In this document: positions 17,822-26,400 of the stretch, piece by piece
Numbering within the stretch: position 1 is the first letter of the stretch
How the letters are laid out: the number at the start of each line of letters is the position of its first letter
From: JBCCSZ01 sp039199225
Lineage (GTDB): Bacteria > Bacteroidota > Bacteroidia > Chitinophagales > Saprospiraceae
Direction of reading: 5' to 3'
NCBI GenBank assembly: GCA_039199225.1
Contig: JBCCSZ010000032.1
Location: forward strand, 1-35,350
DNA length: 35,350 nt
Program-made: the position numbers and the translations under genes
Notes under the pieces: model-generated
What the model was told of the DNA's origin: nothing
The model's database searches: none
Seen by the model: the letters and a program-made list of their open reading frames with translations, nothing else

Positions 17822-18188
17822 AATTTGCGTGTTTTAGTGTCAGCGATGAATTACTTACTATTTAAAAAGATAGCATTACTATCGGAAACAAAAATAATAC
17901 TATTTTTTATAAAATGCCAAGAAAAAAGGTCGTCTAAACGAAAAAATGCCTCTTAATTTACCAGAATTAAGCCTTTTAAATAGGGCGAAAAAGAGCTTGT
18001 ATAAATTCTCCTCCTAAATCTCAGCTGGGAAGGCAATATCTAACACATTTTAGGGGTTCAAACCCACCAAATCACGCACTCAGAGAATCTAAATAGATGA
18101 AATTGGTTAGTTTCTTGTTAATTATCGTATAGATTAATTCACGATGCGATGAACGATAAAGCCTTTCATCGGTTAAACTGACAACGAT
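17822..18188. other. Divergent intergenic region between sigma factor and small membrane protein
   Basis: 367 bp, clearly more A+T-rich than its surroundings, with no plausible gene. Besides the sigma promoter it holds a 7-bp inverted repeat (cttaatt 17952-17958 / aattaag 17965-17971) and a 5-bp atcgt/acgat pair around 18124-18145. No clear promoter for the rightward gene was found. The inverted repeats could be operator sites, but nothing else supports that. Confidence 0.4.
17889..17920 (-). promoter_or_regulatory. Bacteroidota-type promoter of the ECF sigma gene
   Basis: On the minus strand TATTTTTG (17889-17896) matches TAnnTTTG exactly, with TTG (17918-17920) 21 bp upstream, within the usual 17-23 bp spacing of housekeeping Bacteroidota promoters. 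It would start transcription about 60 nt before the sigma-factor ATG. Confidence 0.55.
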
Positions 18189-18530
18189 ATGCGTGAAATA
18201 CTAGATGAAGAAATCCTGGAGCCGACCCGTAAAGGCGAATCCAACCTCCATTGGAGGGCTCTGACATACATCGTAGTTATGTCGGTTGGTGGGTTACTGT
18301 ATGGTCGCTTTTTTATGATTGACGGCGCTGGAAGCGTTGCCACGGCCCTTTCCTTTTTGTTGGTTGCTATGGGTTTGATGCTTTTGGTGGAAGTGGTCAA
18401 ATGGGCTGTTCGAACCATTCGCAACCGGGACTTAGAGCTGCAGTATCCCATCTGGTTTGAACTGACGGAAAATACAATGGGCTATTGGGTGTGGACGGTT
18501 GCGCTGAGTATGATGAGCCGCATGATGTAA
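18189..18530 (+). CDS. Small membrane protein of unknown function
   Basis: 113 residues; I do not recognise the family. A charged cytoplasmic-looking N-terminus (about 1-22) precedes two confident hydrophobic segments (about 24-44, with Y-I-V-V-M-S-V-G-G-L-L-Y-G, and about 50-73, with F-L-L-V-A-M-G-L-M-L-L-V-E-V-V) and a weaker third (about 95-111, W-V-W-T-V-A-L). A positive V-R-T-I-R-N-R loop follows the second segment. It is divergent from the ECF sigma gene and convergent with the arylsulfotransferase gene. The rightward frame has hydrophobic periodicity typical of a real protein, whereas the overlapping leftward frame does not. Confidence 0.72.
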   Translation: MREILDEEILEPTRKGESNLHWRALTYIVVMSVGGLLYGRFFMIDGAGSVATALSFLLVAMGLMLLVEVVKWAVRTIRNRDLELQYPIWFELTENTMGYWVWTVALSMMSRMM

Positions 18531-18585
18531 TGCACCTGGGCAAGGCCGATCTCAAGCCAATACAGCCCGCCTAACATTTCTTTTC

Positions 18586-20139
18586 TTACAGTGTATCTGG
18601 ATAAATAGGCAGCCGATGTACGTTGTGAAAGCTGATGATCCAAAGGGTCTGCGGCGCACGGATAGTAGCTTCGAATAGGCGCTGCCCGCTTTGTCGATCG
18701 ATTTCTATGACCTTGCCGTAAGTCTCTCCGTTATAATCTATTGCGCCTGGCGCAAATAAAATATTGTCCTTTTCATCCAGAGAGCCAATACCTGAAACAA
18801 CGCGACTGTAGGTCTCTTCTCCTCTTTCTTTTCCATATGCCCAAACCTGTCGAATGGTTTTGTCGATTTCATTGATCTCATATTCTACTGCCCGACTGTA
18901 TTTGCCCGCGTTGCCGTAGTTGCGATTGTCCCCATTGTCGAATAGCAATAAGTTTCCGTTAGCTGTCAGAGCGGGAGAATGTTGGTACCAGGGCCACTCA
19001 AAATCCGGATGATTGCTAACCCCTTCCAAAACTTGTGGATCGAGAATCGGATCGCCATTGGCATCCAGCGGTTGCAGTAGGTATTGCTGTAAGTCTTCGC
19101 TATTTCTGGGGCTTTCCCAACCTCTGTGCGGAGCGACAATCCAGACTACCCGATTGTTGTCATCTAGCTTAACGGTTCCCTGCGTCCGGCCGGATACGAT
19201 GATGCTTTGGTCGTCGGGGCTAAAGGCCAGCCCGTTGGCATGAAACCAGTCCGAATCCAAATCAGCCAAGTTGGTTTCCCAGGCCCGCCTCTGAGGGTCG
19301 AGCGAAAGGGTGAGGTCCCATAAGTTATCGATGGCGCCCGTCTCACCATCTAATTCCATGATGATGTCCTCTTCCGTTGACCGGCCTTTATCCGTTACCG
19401 TTACCAGGAGATTGCCATTGGGTTTGGCGATGACTGTGTGATGAAAGCCGTAATCGTGCAAGCTGTAGCGACGGACAATCTCTCCCAGCATATTGATTTC
19501 GTAAATGGCTCCATCGTTGCGATTGCCAAAAATAAAGTGTCCATTGGGCATGCGTGTCATACCATAATCGTAAAATAATTCTGACAGTTGATCGTGCGTG
19601 CTGTAGTCCAAATACCATCGAATGTCGCCGAAGGCATCAAAGAAAAAAGGGCGCTGGGGGAGTGATTCGCCGTTGTGGCCAAAGTAATTGACAAAGTTCC
19701 AACCTTCTGCCATTGCCATCTTTTGGGCCGTCTGAATACTGATTTCTGGCATATCTGCGATCAAAGGCTCGGTCTGGATATTGATTGTTTCGGTTGCCAG
19801 ACTGGCGCCCGAGGCATCCAGGAAAGTCAACTCCACTTGGTTGTTGTAATCGGGATACAGCCCCAAAAGTGGTAGTTCGAATGCTTGTCGGACAGTATTA
19901 AATTCTTGCACGAGGTCAGAAGCTGCACCGTTTTTGCCAACGACTCGCAAGCGCAGGCTGGCTGCCAAGTTGAGTTCTATCTTCAGTAGGGCGGTTAGGG
20001 GGGCATGACCGCTAGGGTTTTGGACAACTTCTATTTGGGGTAGGAGGGTCGTGGGGGCTGTTGCTTCTTCATCCTTTTCACAAGCGATGAGTAGCATACA
20101 TAGCAGCGAACTTCCCAGTAAGGACCAATAGTTTTTCAT
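18586..20139 (-). CDS. Arylsulfotransferase (ASST)-family lipoprotein
   Basis: 517 residues from the ATG at 20139; the frame extends three codons further only to a TTG. The N-terminus has a lipoprotein signal ending in L-L-I-A-C-E-K-D-E-E (lipobox Cys about residue 20), followed by an acidic stretch, so it is likely an outer-membrane lipoprotein. A beta-domain (about 35-125) precedes a six-bladed-propeller-like ASST region. Family motifs are F-G-D-I-R-W-Y-L-D-Y, G-F-H-H-T-V, D-W-F-H-A-N-G-L-A-F-S-P-D-D-Q-S-I-I-V-S-G-R and Q-H-S-P-A, which supply the His and Arg positions used by bacterial aryl-sulfate sulfotransferases, enzymes that move a sulfuryl group between phenolic compounds. Substrates are unknown, and some family members may be non-catalytic. 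Its 5' end is separated from the OmpA gene by a terminator. Confidence 0.85.
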   Translation of the reverse strand: MKNYWSLLGSSLLCMLLIACEKDEEATAPTTLLPQIEVVQNPSGHAPLTALLKIELNLAASLRLRVVGKNGAASDLVQEFNTVRQAFELPLLGLYPDYNNQVELTFLDASGASLATETINIQTEPLIADMPEISIQTAQKMAMAEGWNFVNYFGHNGESLPQRPFFFDAFGDIRWYLDYSTHDQLSELFYDYGMTRMPNGHFIFGNRNDGAIYEINMLGEIVRRYSLHDYGFHHTVIAKPNGNLLVTVTDKGRSTEEDIIMELDGETGAIDNLWDLTLSLDPQRRAWETNLADLDSDWFHANGLAFSPDDQSIIVSGRTQGTVKLDDNNRVVWIVAPHRGWESPRNSEDLQQYLLQPLDANGDPILDPQVLEGVSNHPDFEWPWYQHSPALTANGNLLLFDNGDNRNYGNAGKYSRAVEYEINEIDKTIRQVWAYGKERGEETYSRVVSGIGSLDEKDNILFAPGAIDYNGETYGKVIEIDRQSGQRLFEATIRAPQTLWIISFHNVHRLPIYPDTL

Positions 20140-20170
20140 AGAAGTCAAATTTCGGTTTTATTTCGTACAA

Positions 20171-20208
20171 ACAAAAAAGGCCACTTTCAGAAAAGCGGCC
20201 TTTTTTGT
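20171..20208 (-). terminator. Strong, nearly symmetric hairpin terminator after the right cassette
   Basis: The sequence has a stem of aaaaaaggcc paired with ggcctttttt, one mismatch, then cttt/aaag around a short loop. Both flanks give U-runs, so it can work in either direction. It lies 18 bp after the stop of the minus-strand OmpA gene and just upstream of the arylsulfotransferase start, so it should end the right cassette transcript. Confidence 0.88.
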
Positions 20209-20225
20209 CTCCCGTAGAGCAAACA

Positions 20226-22346
20226 TCACTTCCGGATAAATCCTCTAAAACCATAATCCTTCTTCAAATCTCGCCGGAAGGCTTGCGCGTCCTTCAAATT
20301 GTCAAAACGCTCGACAACGACAGAATGCAAGTCTGTATCGCCGAAACGGATGATTTCTGCGCTGTAGATGCCCTTTTCTGTCAATTGATTGAGGCGCTTT
20401 TCTGCATTGGACATGTTTTCAAATACGCCCGCAACGACCTTGAAATCGCCATAGGTCGGTTCTGCATAGGAGTCATTGTCAGCTGCAGATGCACCACTGG
20501 ATTCGTTCGTCGCTGTTTCAGGGTCTACATTGATGAAACGAATATTGATGTCTTTATCGATCTTGACGATGCGTACCTCCGTGCGGCGGTTGTACTGATG
20601 CTCGGGCTCAGAGCAAGCGACATCGTTCAGACAATGGTTCCGAATCTGGGATTCACCATAACCAACTGGCTGCAACCGGTTGCTGCTGATGCCCCTGTCG
20701 TTCAAATAGCGGACAGCATTTTCAGCTCTCTTCTGGGACAAGCGACGATTGTAGCGCGTCTCACCCCTAGAATCGGTATGGGACGACAACTCAATCTCAA
20801 TATCTGGATACTGCTTTAGAAAATCGGCCAATGCATCTAGGTCAAGGCTGGCATCCGGACGAATCGAAGCGTCGTTGAAGTTGTAGTAAATGTTGGGCAG
20901 TTCAAAAATGGTTCCTTCGCTGATGGTGGTGTTGACAATCACATCGTTGTAAGGATCATCACTGCCGCTATTGCTATTGCTGCCATCTATGGGATTGCCA
21001 TTTTCGTCTACACCGGCAGTAGGCGTATCCACTCCCTCCTTTTTGAGGCTCACCAGCAATTCATTGAGGTCAGAATCAGAAGTTAACACCACCAATCGAG
21101 GCTGGTAGCCTGGCTTTTGGATGTTGACAACATAGTTGCCGGAGAGTACTTTCATCGGATACTTTCCACCATAATCGGTAATGCCCTGCTGGCTATTTTC
21201 ATCCATGGATAAGCGCAAAAGCACTTCGTCCTGTGTTTGAGGTTCTTCACCACTGTTGATGGAGGTGATGGCCTTGGCAATTGTAAAATCATCCAAATTC
21301 ATATAGCTGACCTGTGCCTCCACAACCGGATCGCCGCTTTCATGGTCAATGACAAGAATATCGATGTTGCGTTCTACAGGTGGCGCCAAAGGCTCATTGT
21401 TGGTCACTTCATCGAGGTTGGTAGCAATGTAAAAGCTGTAAATGTCATCACTTCCACGGCCACCGTCCCGGTTGGAAGATAGGTAACCGTTTTTCTTATC
21501 CCGATCGACGATGAAGCCAAAATCGTCGGCCTCAGAGTTGAAAGGCTTGTCTAAGTTGATAGGTTTGGTGTAGGAATCTCCGATTTTTGTGGCTGAGAAA
21601 ACATCCAAGCCACCGTAGCCGGAATGTCCTCTGGAGGCAAAGTACAAAGTACCATCGGCATGTAAGTAGGGAAACACTTCATCGGCTTCCGTATTGATAT
21701 TCGGACCGAGGTTCTTTGGTGTTCCCCAGCTATCGCCTTCGCGTTTGCAGACGTAGAGGTCGTTGCCACCCATACCTCCTGGACGATCGGAAGCAAAAAA
21801 CAGCAGGTCATCATCTACAGACAGAGATGGGTGCATGGCATTGCTTTCATTGTCGTTGAAAGGCAACTCTACCACATTGGCCCAACTGCTGTCCTTCTTT
21901 TCTGCCATATAGATTTTCAGCTTGACAATGCCGTCTTTGGCCTTTCTGCGTTTGCCGTTTTTATAGTTGTTGCGCGTAAAGTAAATGTGTTCATTGGTCC
22001 GGTCGAAGCTCATGGGGCCTTCGTGAACAGGCGTGAGCAGCTCGGTTGCAAAAGGCTCTGGCTGTTGTAATAGCCCTCCTTGAGAACGTCTCGACCGAAA
22101 AATGGACATGATGTTTTGATTGATACGGGTATCCTTCACCCGATACCGCTTTTTGGAAACTTTTGTTGAAATGAAAACGATACCGTCTTCATAAAAAGCA
22201 GGGCTGTATTCCAGATCGGGAGAATTAACAGTGGCCTCATTGGTGAGGATCACCTTCCGGTCGGCAGATACCATTTGCGCTGAAAGCTGAAAGCTCAACA
22301 AGCACAAGAAAAGCAAGCTGCCTGCAGTTTGTATGAGTTGTTTCAT
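20226..22346 (-). CDS. PD40 propeller-carboxypeptidase regulatory-OmpA-SPOR envelope protein
   Basis: 706 residues. A signal peptide (about 1-24) is followed by a PD40/WD40-like propeller (about 40-315) with Y-F-T-R-N-N-Y, F-F-A-S-D-R-P-G-G-M-G-G-N-D-L-Y and L-S-S-N-R-D-G-G motifs. A beta domain of carboxypeptidase-regulatory type occupies about 330-435. A Ser/Asn/Gly/Asp-rich linker follows, then an OmpA peptidoglycan-binding domain (about 478-600) with S-S-H-T-D-S-R-G, R-R-L-S-Q-K-R-A and N-R-R-T-E-V-R-I. The last 75 residues form a SPOR-like domain (F-K-V-V-A-G-V-F ... A-E-K-R-L-N-Q-L). It is the counterpart of the 9003-11708 protein but lacks its TPR region and Pro/Tyr linker and adds SPOR. 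It lies 71 bp after the PorP/SprF gene and is the last gene of the right cassette. Likely role: anchoring the outer-membrane complex to peptidoglycan. Confidence 0.93.
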   Translation of the reverse strand: MKQLIQTAGSLLFLCLLSFQLSAQMVSADRKVILTNEATVNSPDLEYSPAFYEDGIVFISTKVSKKRYRVKDTRINQNIMSIFRSRRSQGGLLQQPEPFATELLTPVHEGPMSFDRTNEHIYFTRNNYKNGKRRKAKDGIVKLKIYMAEKKDSSWANVVELPFNDNESNAMHPSLSVDDDLLFFASDRPGGMGGNDLYVCKREGDSWGTPKNLGPNINTEADEVFPYLHADGTLYFASRGHSGYGGLDVFSATKIGDSYTKPINLDKPFNSEADDFGFIVDRDKKNGYLSSNRDGGRGSDDIYSFYIATNLDEVTNNEPLAPPVERNIDILVIDHESGDPVVEAQVSYMNLDDFTIAKAITSINSGEEPQTQDEVLLRLSMDENSQQGITDYGGKYPMKVLSGNYVVNIQKPGYQPRLVVLTSDSDLNELLVSLKKEGVDTPTAGVDENGNPIDGSNSNSGSDDPYNDVIVNTTISEGTIFELPNIYYNFNDASIRPDASLDLDALADFLKQYPDIEIELSSHTDSRGETRYNRRLSQKRAENAVRYLNDRGISSNRLQPVGYGESQIRNHCLNDVACSEPEHQYNRRTEVRIVKIDKDINIRFINVDPETATNESSGASAADNDSYAEPTYGDFKVVAGVFENMSNAEKRLNQLTEKGIYSAEIIRFGDTDLHSVVVERFDNLKDAQAFRRDLKKDYGFRGFIRK

Positions 22347-22417
22347 AAGTCCGAATGTTTAACCTAAGTACGTGGACAAAAATGGATGAACATAAAATTG
22401 TCTATGCGCTTAGTTCC

Positions 22418-23377
22418 CTAAAAAAAGAATCTTGGATTCGCAATATTGTCTTGTTCCTTGATAAAGTCGTAGCGAAGCAATACTTCAAAGCTGCCATTGG
22501 CCTCGCTGCTCAAGCCCGAAATTCCATAATCATACGCTATACCCACTCCAATGCTTTTGTGCTGGTACATGAACAATAGATCGACCGATTCTCCGGGACC
22601 GTCGCCTCCATGCCGGTACGATAAACCGGCTGTGATTCGATAGTCAAAGACCATGCTCACATTGACGTCTAGATCGAAGGGGGCATTGTTGACATACTTG
22701 AACAAAGCGGCTGGCTTTAGATGCAGCTTCTCACTCACAGGAATCATAACCCCGGTCGTGAAATAAAAGTGAGGTACTTCTTTGGCTACGACATCCACGA
22801 GGTTCGTCCGATTGAGTGTAATCTCGTTGGGGAAGAAATGAGGAACTGACAATCCGGCGTAAAACTGCTTGTAGGTAAAGTACAGCCCTGCACCGAAATT
22901 ACCGGTGTATTTGCTCTCCATGTCTTCCGAAAGGGACGGATCGCGTCGATCGCGAATAAATACCGAGGGGTCTTCAAAGTCAAAGCCATAATACCGCATT
23001 GAGCCTTGCAACCCAAATCGAATGGCGGTCTCTTTTGTCAATTGCAATTTGTAAGAATAGGCCATCGAGGCATACCACAAATTGGTCAATCCGGCTGTAT
23101 GATTGGATACGCTCAAACCAAAACCGACCTTCTGGCCTAGAATCGGTGTGTTAACGCTAACCAGCTTTGATTCCGGAGAACCCTTGAATCCAGCATATTG
23201 GTTGCGGTAAATGGCCAATAAAGAAGTCATATCTCTGGCACCCGCATAAGCTGGATTGATGAACAGCTGATTGTGCATAAACTGCGTAAACTGAAATTCC
23301 TGCTGTGCGAACACACTGTCGCTCAACAATAGTAAGAACGCACTGAGAACTGCTGGGATTATATATCTGAATTTCAT
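22418..23377 (-). CDS. PorP/SprF-family type IX secretion outer-membrane protein (second copy)
   Basis: 319 residues from the ATG at 23377; a 12-codon extension starts only at a TTG and lacks a reason to be used. The ATG follows an A-rich stretch. Signal peptide about 1-25 (ending S-V-F-A-Q), then I-N-P-A-Y-A-G (about 42-48) and Y-R-N-Q-Y-A-G (about 57-63), the PorP/SprF signature, and barrel-type strands to a terminal F-F-F. The residues G-F-G-L-S-V-S-N-H and S-M-A-Y-S-Y-K-L-Q-L closely match the partial copy at the right edge. It lies 47 bp after the giant HYR type B gene and 71 bp before the OmpA gene, repeating the order of the left cassette. Expected to serve export or anchoring of the upstream giant protein. 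Confidence 0.93.
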   Translation of the reverse strand: MKFRYIIPAVLSAFLLLLSDSVFAQQEFQFTQFMHNQLFINPAYAGARDMTSLLAIYRNQYAGFKGSPESKLVSVNTPILGQKVGFGLSVSNHTAGLTNLWYASMAYSYKLQLTKETAIRFGLQGSMRYYGFDFEDPSVFIRDRRDPSLSEDMESKYTGNFGAGLYFTYKQFYAGLSVPHFFPNEITLNRTNLVDVVAKEVPHFYFTTGVMIPVSEKLHLKPAALFKYVNNAPFDLDVNVSMVFDYRITAGLSYRHGGDGPGESVDLLFMYQHKSIGVGIAYDYGISGLSSEANGSFEVLLRYDFIKEQDNIANPRFFF

Positions 23378-23424
23378 TTGAGTTATTTTTCTGTTAAAGA
23401 AAATAGCGACCAAAATCAGCTGAT

Positions 23425-26400
23425 TTATCGTAGGATTTGGATAAACCCTTTATCTGGATCGGCATTGGGGTCTACCTTAAAGATGTAGTAGTAAGTACCA
23501 TCTGGCAGATCGTTGCCCTGGTAAGTACCACCCCAATCGTTGGTGTAGGGCTTTTGTCGGAATACCTCATCGCCCCACTGATTGAAAATGATGATCTCGT
23601 TTTCGTTGAATTCGCCATTGTCCAGACAATTGATCTGCAATACATCGTTGAACTCATCTCCATTGGGGGAGATGACGTTTGGCACCTGGCAAGGACCATC
23701 AAAGACAACATTCAGGGTCACCACCGCAAATTCGCAGATGAGGTCTCCATCACAGTTGTAGCAAATTTCGTAAGCAAACTGGTCGATGCCGATGTAGCCA
23801 TCGTCGGGCGTGTAATTGAAAACACCACCACCCAGGTTTTCCAGGGTGCCATTGGCAATGGAATCACTGAACAATTGGATGCTGAAATCCAGGTTGGCAG
23901 CCGTTTCAAAGGTATCATTCAACAATATATTGAAGCCATTCAAGGTAGTTTCATAACTCACAGTAAACAAATCATCCTCTGCAATGGGCGTTTCCACCAC
24001 TTGAAGGGTCAAAGAGGCCGTATCTGATTCACAGTTTCCTCTGCTTACCCAATAATCGTAAAGGTAGATGCCGGGCTCCGTAGGGATGATGCTCAACTCG
24101 TTGTTGTCAGTATCTGCAGGCAAACCGGCATTCGAAGCGGGATTGGCAACCCAGTTGTACTGATCTGGTACAATAAGGTATTCCGTTCCGATCAAACGAC
24201 AGCTGGTTCCTAGGCAAATCACTGGGTCGCAGTCTGTCGTCAACTCTGGTGGTGGAATATTATTGACTTCTACGCTGATGGTATCTGTACTGCTACAGCC
24301 ATTGTTTCCGTTGGCCACGACGATAAAATCGCCACTCAAAGTCAGGTCCGGATTGGGGACAACTGGATTTTGAGAATTGTCTATTTGGCCGTCTGGAAAA
24401 GTCCAGGTCCAAGTATCCACAGGGATGGAGGTGTCTGCTAGTGTCGCAGTCAGCGAAAGGTCTGTATTACAAACAGGCCCATTGGAACCCAAGGTGAAGG
24501 CTGGTGCGGACCGAACCGTCAGGTCGCCGCAGCTGGTTGTTGAACATTGCTCTGGCGTAGTAACCGTTACGCAATACTGGCCAGCATTACTAGCTTCCAG
24601 CGGATCGATGATTGGCTCAGCCTCTGTAGAAGAGAATCCGTTTGGTCCAGACCAACTGTAACTCAAATTTGTATTGGTATTGTTTATCGATAGGGTGACC
24701 GATTCTCCTTCGCACAAATCATTGCCAGGCTGGAATAGCACTTGAATCATGCTCAGCGGTTCGACAATGACCTGTATCACACAACTATCTTCATTGCCTG
24801 ATGCATCGGTGGCCGTGTAAGTAATCAGCGTTTCACCCTCGGGGAAAGTATCTCCATTGCCTGGACCAGAGGAGGTCTGTACCGGAATGACATTGGTATC
24901 GCAATTATCCGTAGCTGTAGGCTCTGTAAAGGAAATCTTGATGCCCTGGCAGTTGTTATCCGGAGTAGCCGTCAGAACAATACCGCCTGGATCGCTGATG
25001 ACCGTACCATCGATTCGCACGCGGATGCTGTCACATAGAACGACCGGCCGTTCGTCATCTGAGACTGTAACATCGAAGCTACAGGTGGCGGTGTTGCCAG
25101 AAGCATCGGTGGCCGTGTAAGTAACGGTCGTGCTTCCCAATGGAAAATCAAAGCCACTAGGATGGGTCGACGATAGGGTGGGAGAGGTACAATTATCGCT
25201 GAAAATGGGTTGATCCCAGGTGACATTGGCCGTACATCTTCCTTCATCTACACTCACCACTACATTGGGTGGGCAGCTATTGGCAACAGGTGGGGTCGTA
25301 TCTCTTACCTCAAGGTCGAACTCACAACGGTTGGTATTTCCCGCCATATCAACGACCAAGCAAACCACACGAGTCGTTCCCTCGTTCAAGGTATCTCCTG
25401 GATTGTGGGTGCAGGTAATCATCGCTGTTCCACAATTATCGGTTGCTGTAATAGCATCCCAAAAACCTATGGCACGGCAATCGGGCAGGTAAGTCAACAC
25501 AAGGTTGTTGGCACCGCAGTTGTCAAAGGTAGGAGGCGTATTGTCTTGGACCGTTACATTGAACGTACAGCTGGCAGAGTTGTTGGCAGCATCGAAAGCA
25601 GTGTAGGTGACCAGGGTCGTACCCAAGCCAAAAGCACTACCGGATGCTTGGCTGGAATCAATTCTTATAACAGCACAATTATCTGCTGCAATAGGCGCTG
25701 ACCAAGTTGGGTTGCCCATACAGCTGGCGTCGGCAAAAACCGTAATGTCAGCCGGACAGTTGCTCCAAGTTGGTAATTCGTCATCTGCCACCGTCACTGT
25801 GAAGCTACAGGTATCTGCATTGCCGAATCGATCATTGGCAATGTATTCCACGGTCGTTAAACCAGTTGGAAAAGCAGTACCGCTGGCATCGTCATTTCCA
25901 CTTCCTATGTTTGAGCCGCTCTGTTCCAAGGTATAAGTCACGGAAGAAAGGTCGGCCATGTTGATGTTGATGATTGGCCCAATGTTATTGACAACGGCCG
26001 AGCAGACTCCTGCATCTGTGGTTGTGTTAACATCTGCCGGACAATCCAAAATATCGCTGCTCACAAAGCGGATGGTAACATCAAATTGGCAACTGTCTGT
26101 ATTGCCATTGACATCGGTGGCGATGTAGGTTACAGTGGTCGTTCCCAAGTCGAAGGAAAGGCCGCTGGCAGAGTTGTTTCCAGTTGCGCCATTGGACAGG
26201 CGATAGGTCGTCGTAGCAATGCCGCAAGCGTCTGAAACCACCGGATCGATGCCGTTTACAACTTCGCTGGTGCCGCTGGTAATGTCTATGGTCAAGCTGG
26301 CAGGGCAGCTAACGCTTGGCAGAGTATTGTCATTTACTGTCACGTCTATGCTACAAGTAGCAGTGTTCCCATTGTCATCGGTGACCGTCCAGACGACCGT

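Noticed and set aside
18173..18451. Leftward frame overlapping the small membrane protein
   Set aside because: The rightward frame has transmembrane-like hydrophobic segments; the leftward frame is Ser/Thr/Arg-rich without features.
20205..20819. Rightward frame of 204 codons opposite the OmpA-SPOR gene
   Set aside because: Overlaps the OmpA and SPOR coding region and begins inside the terminator flank; shadow frame.
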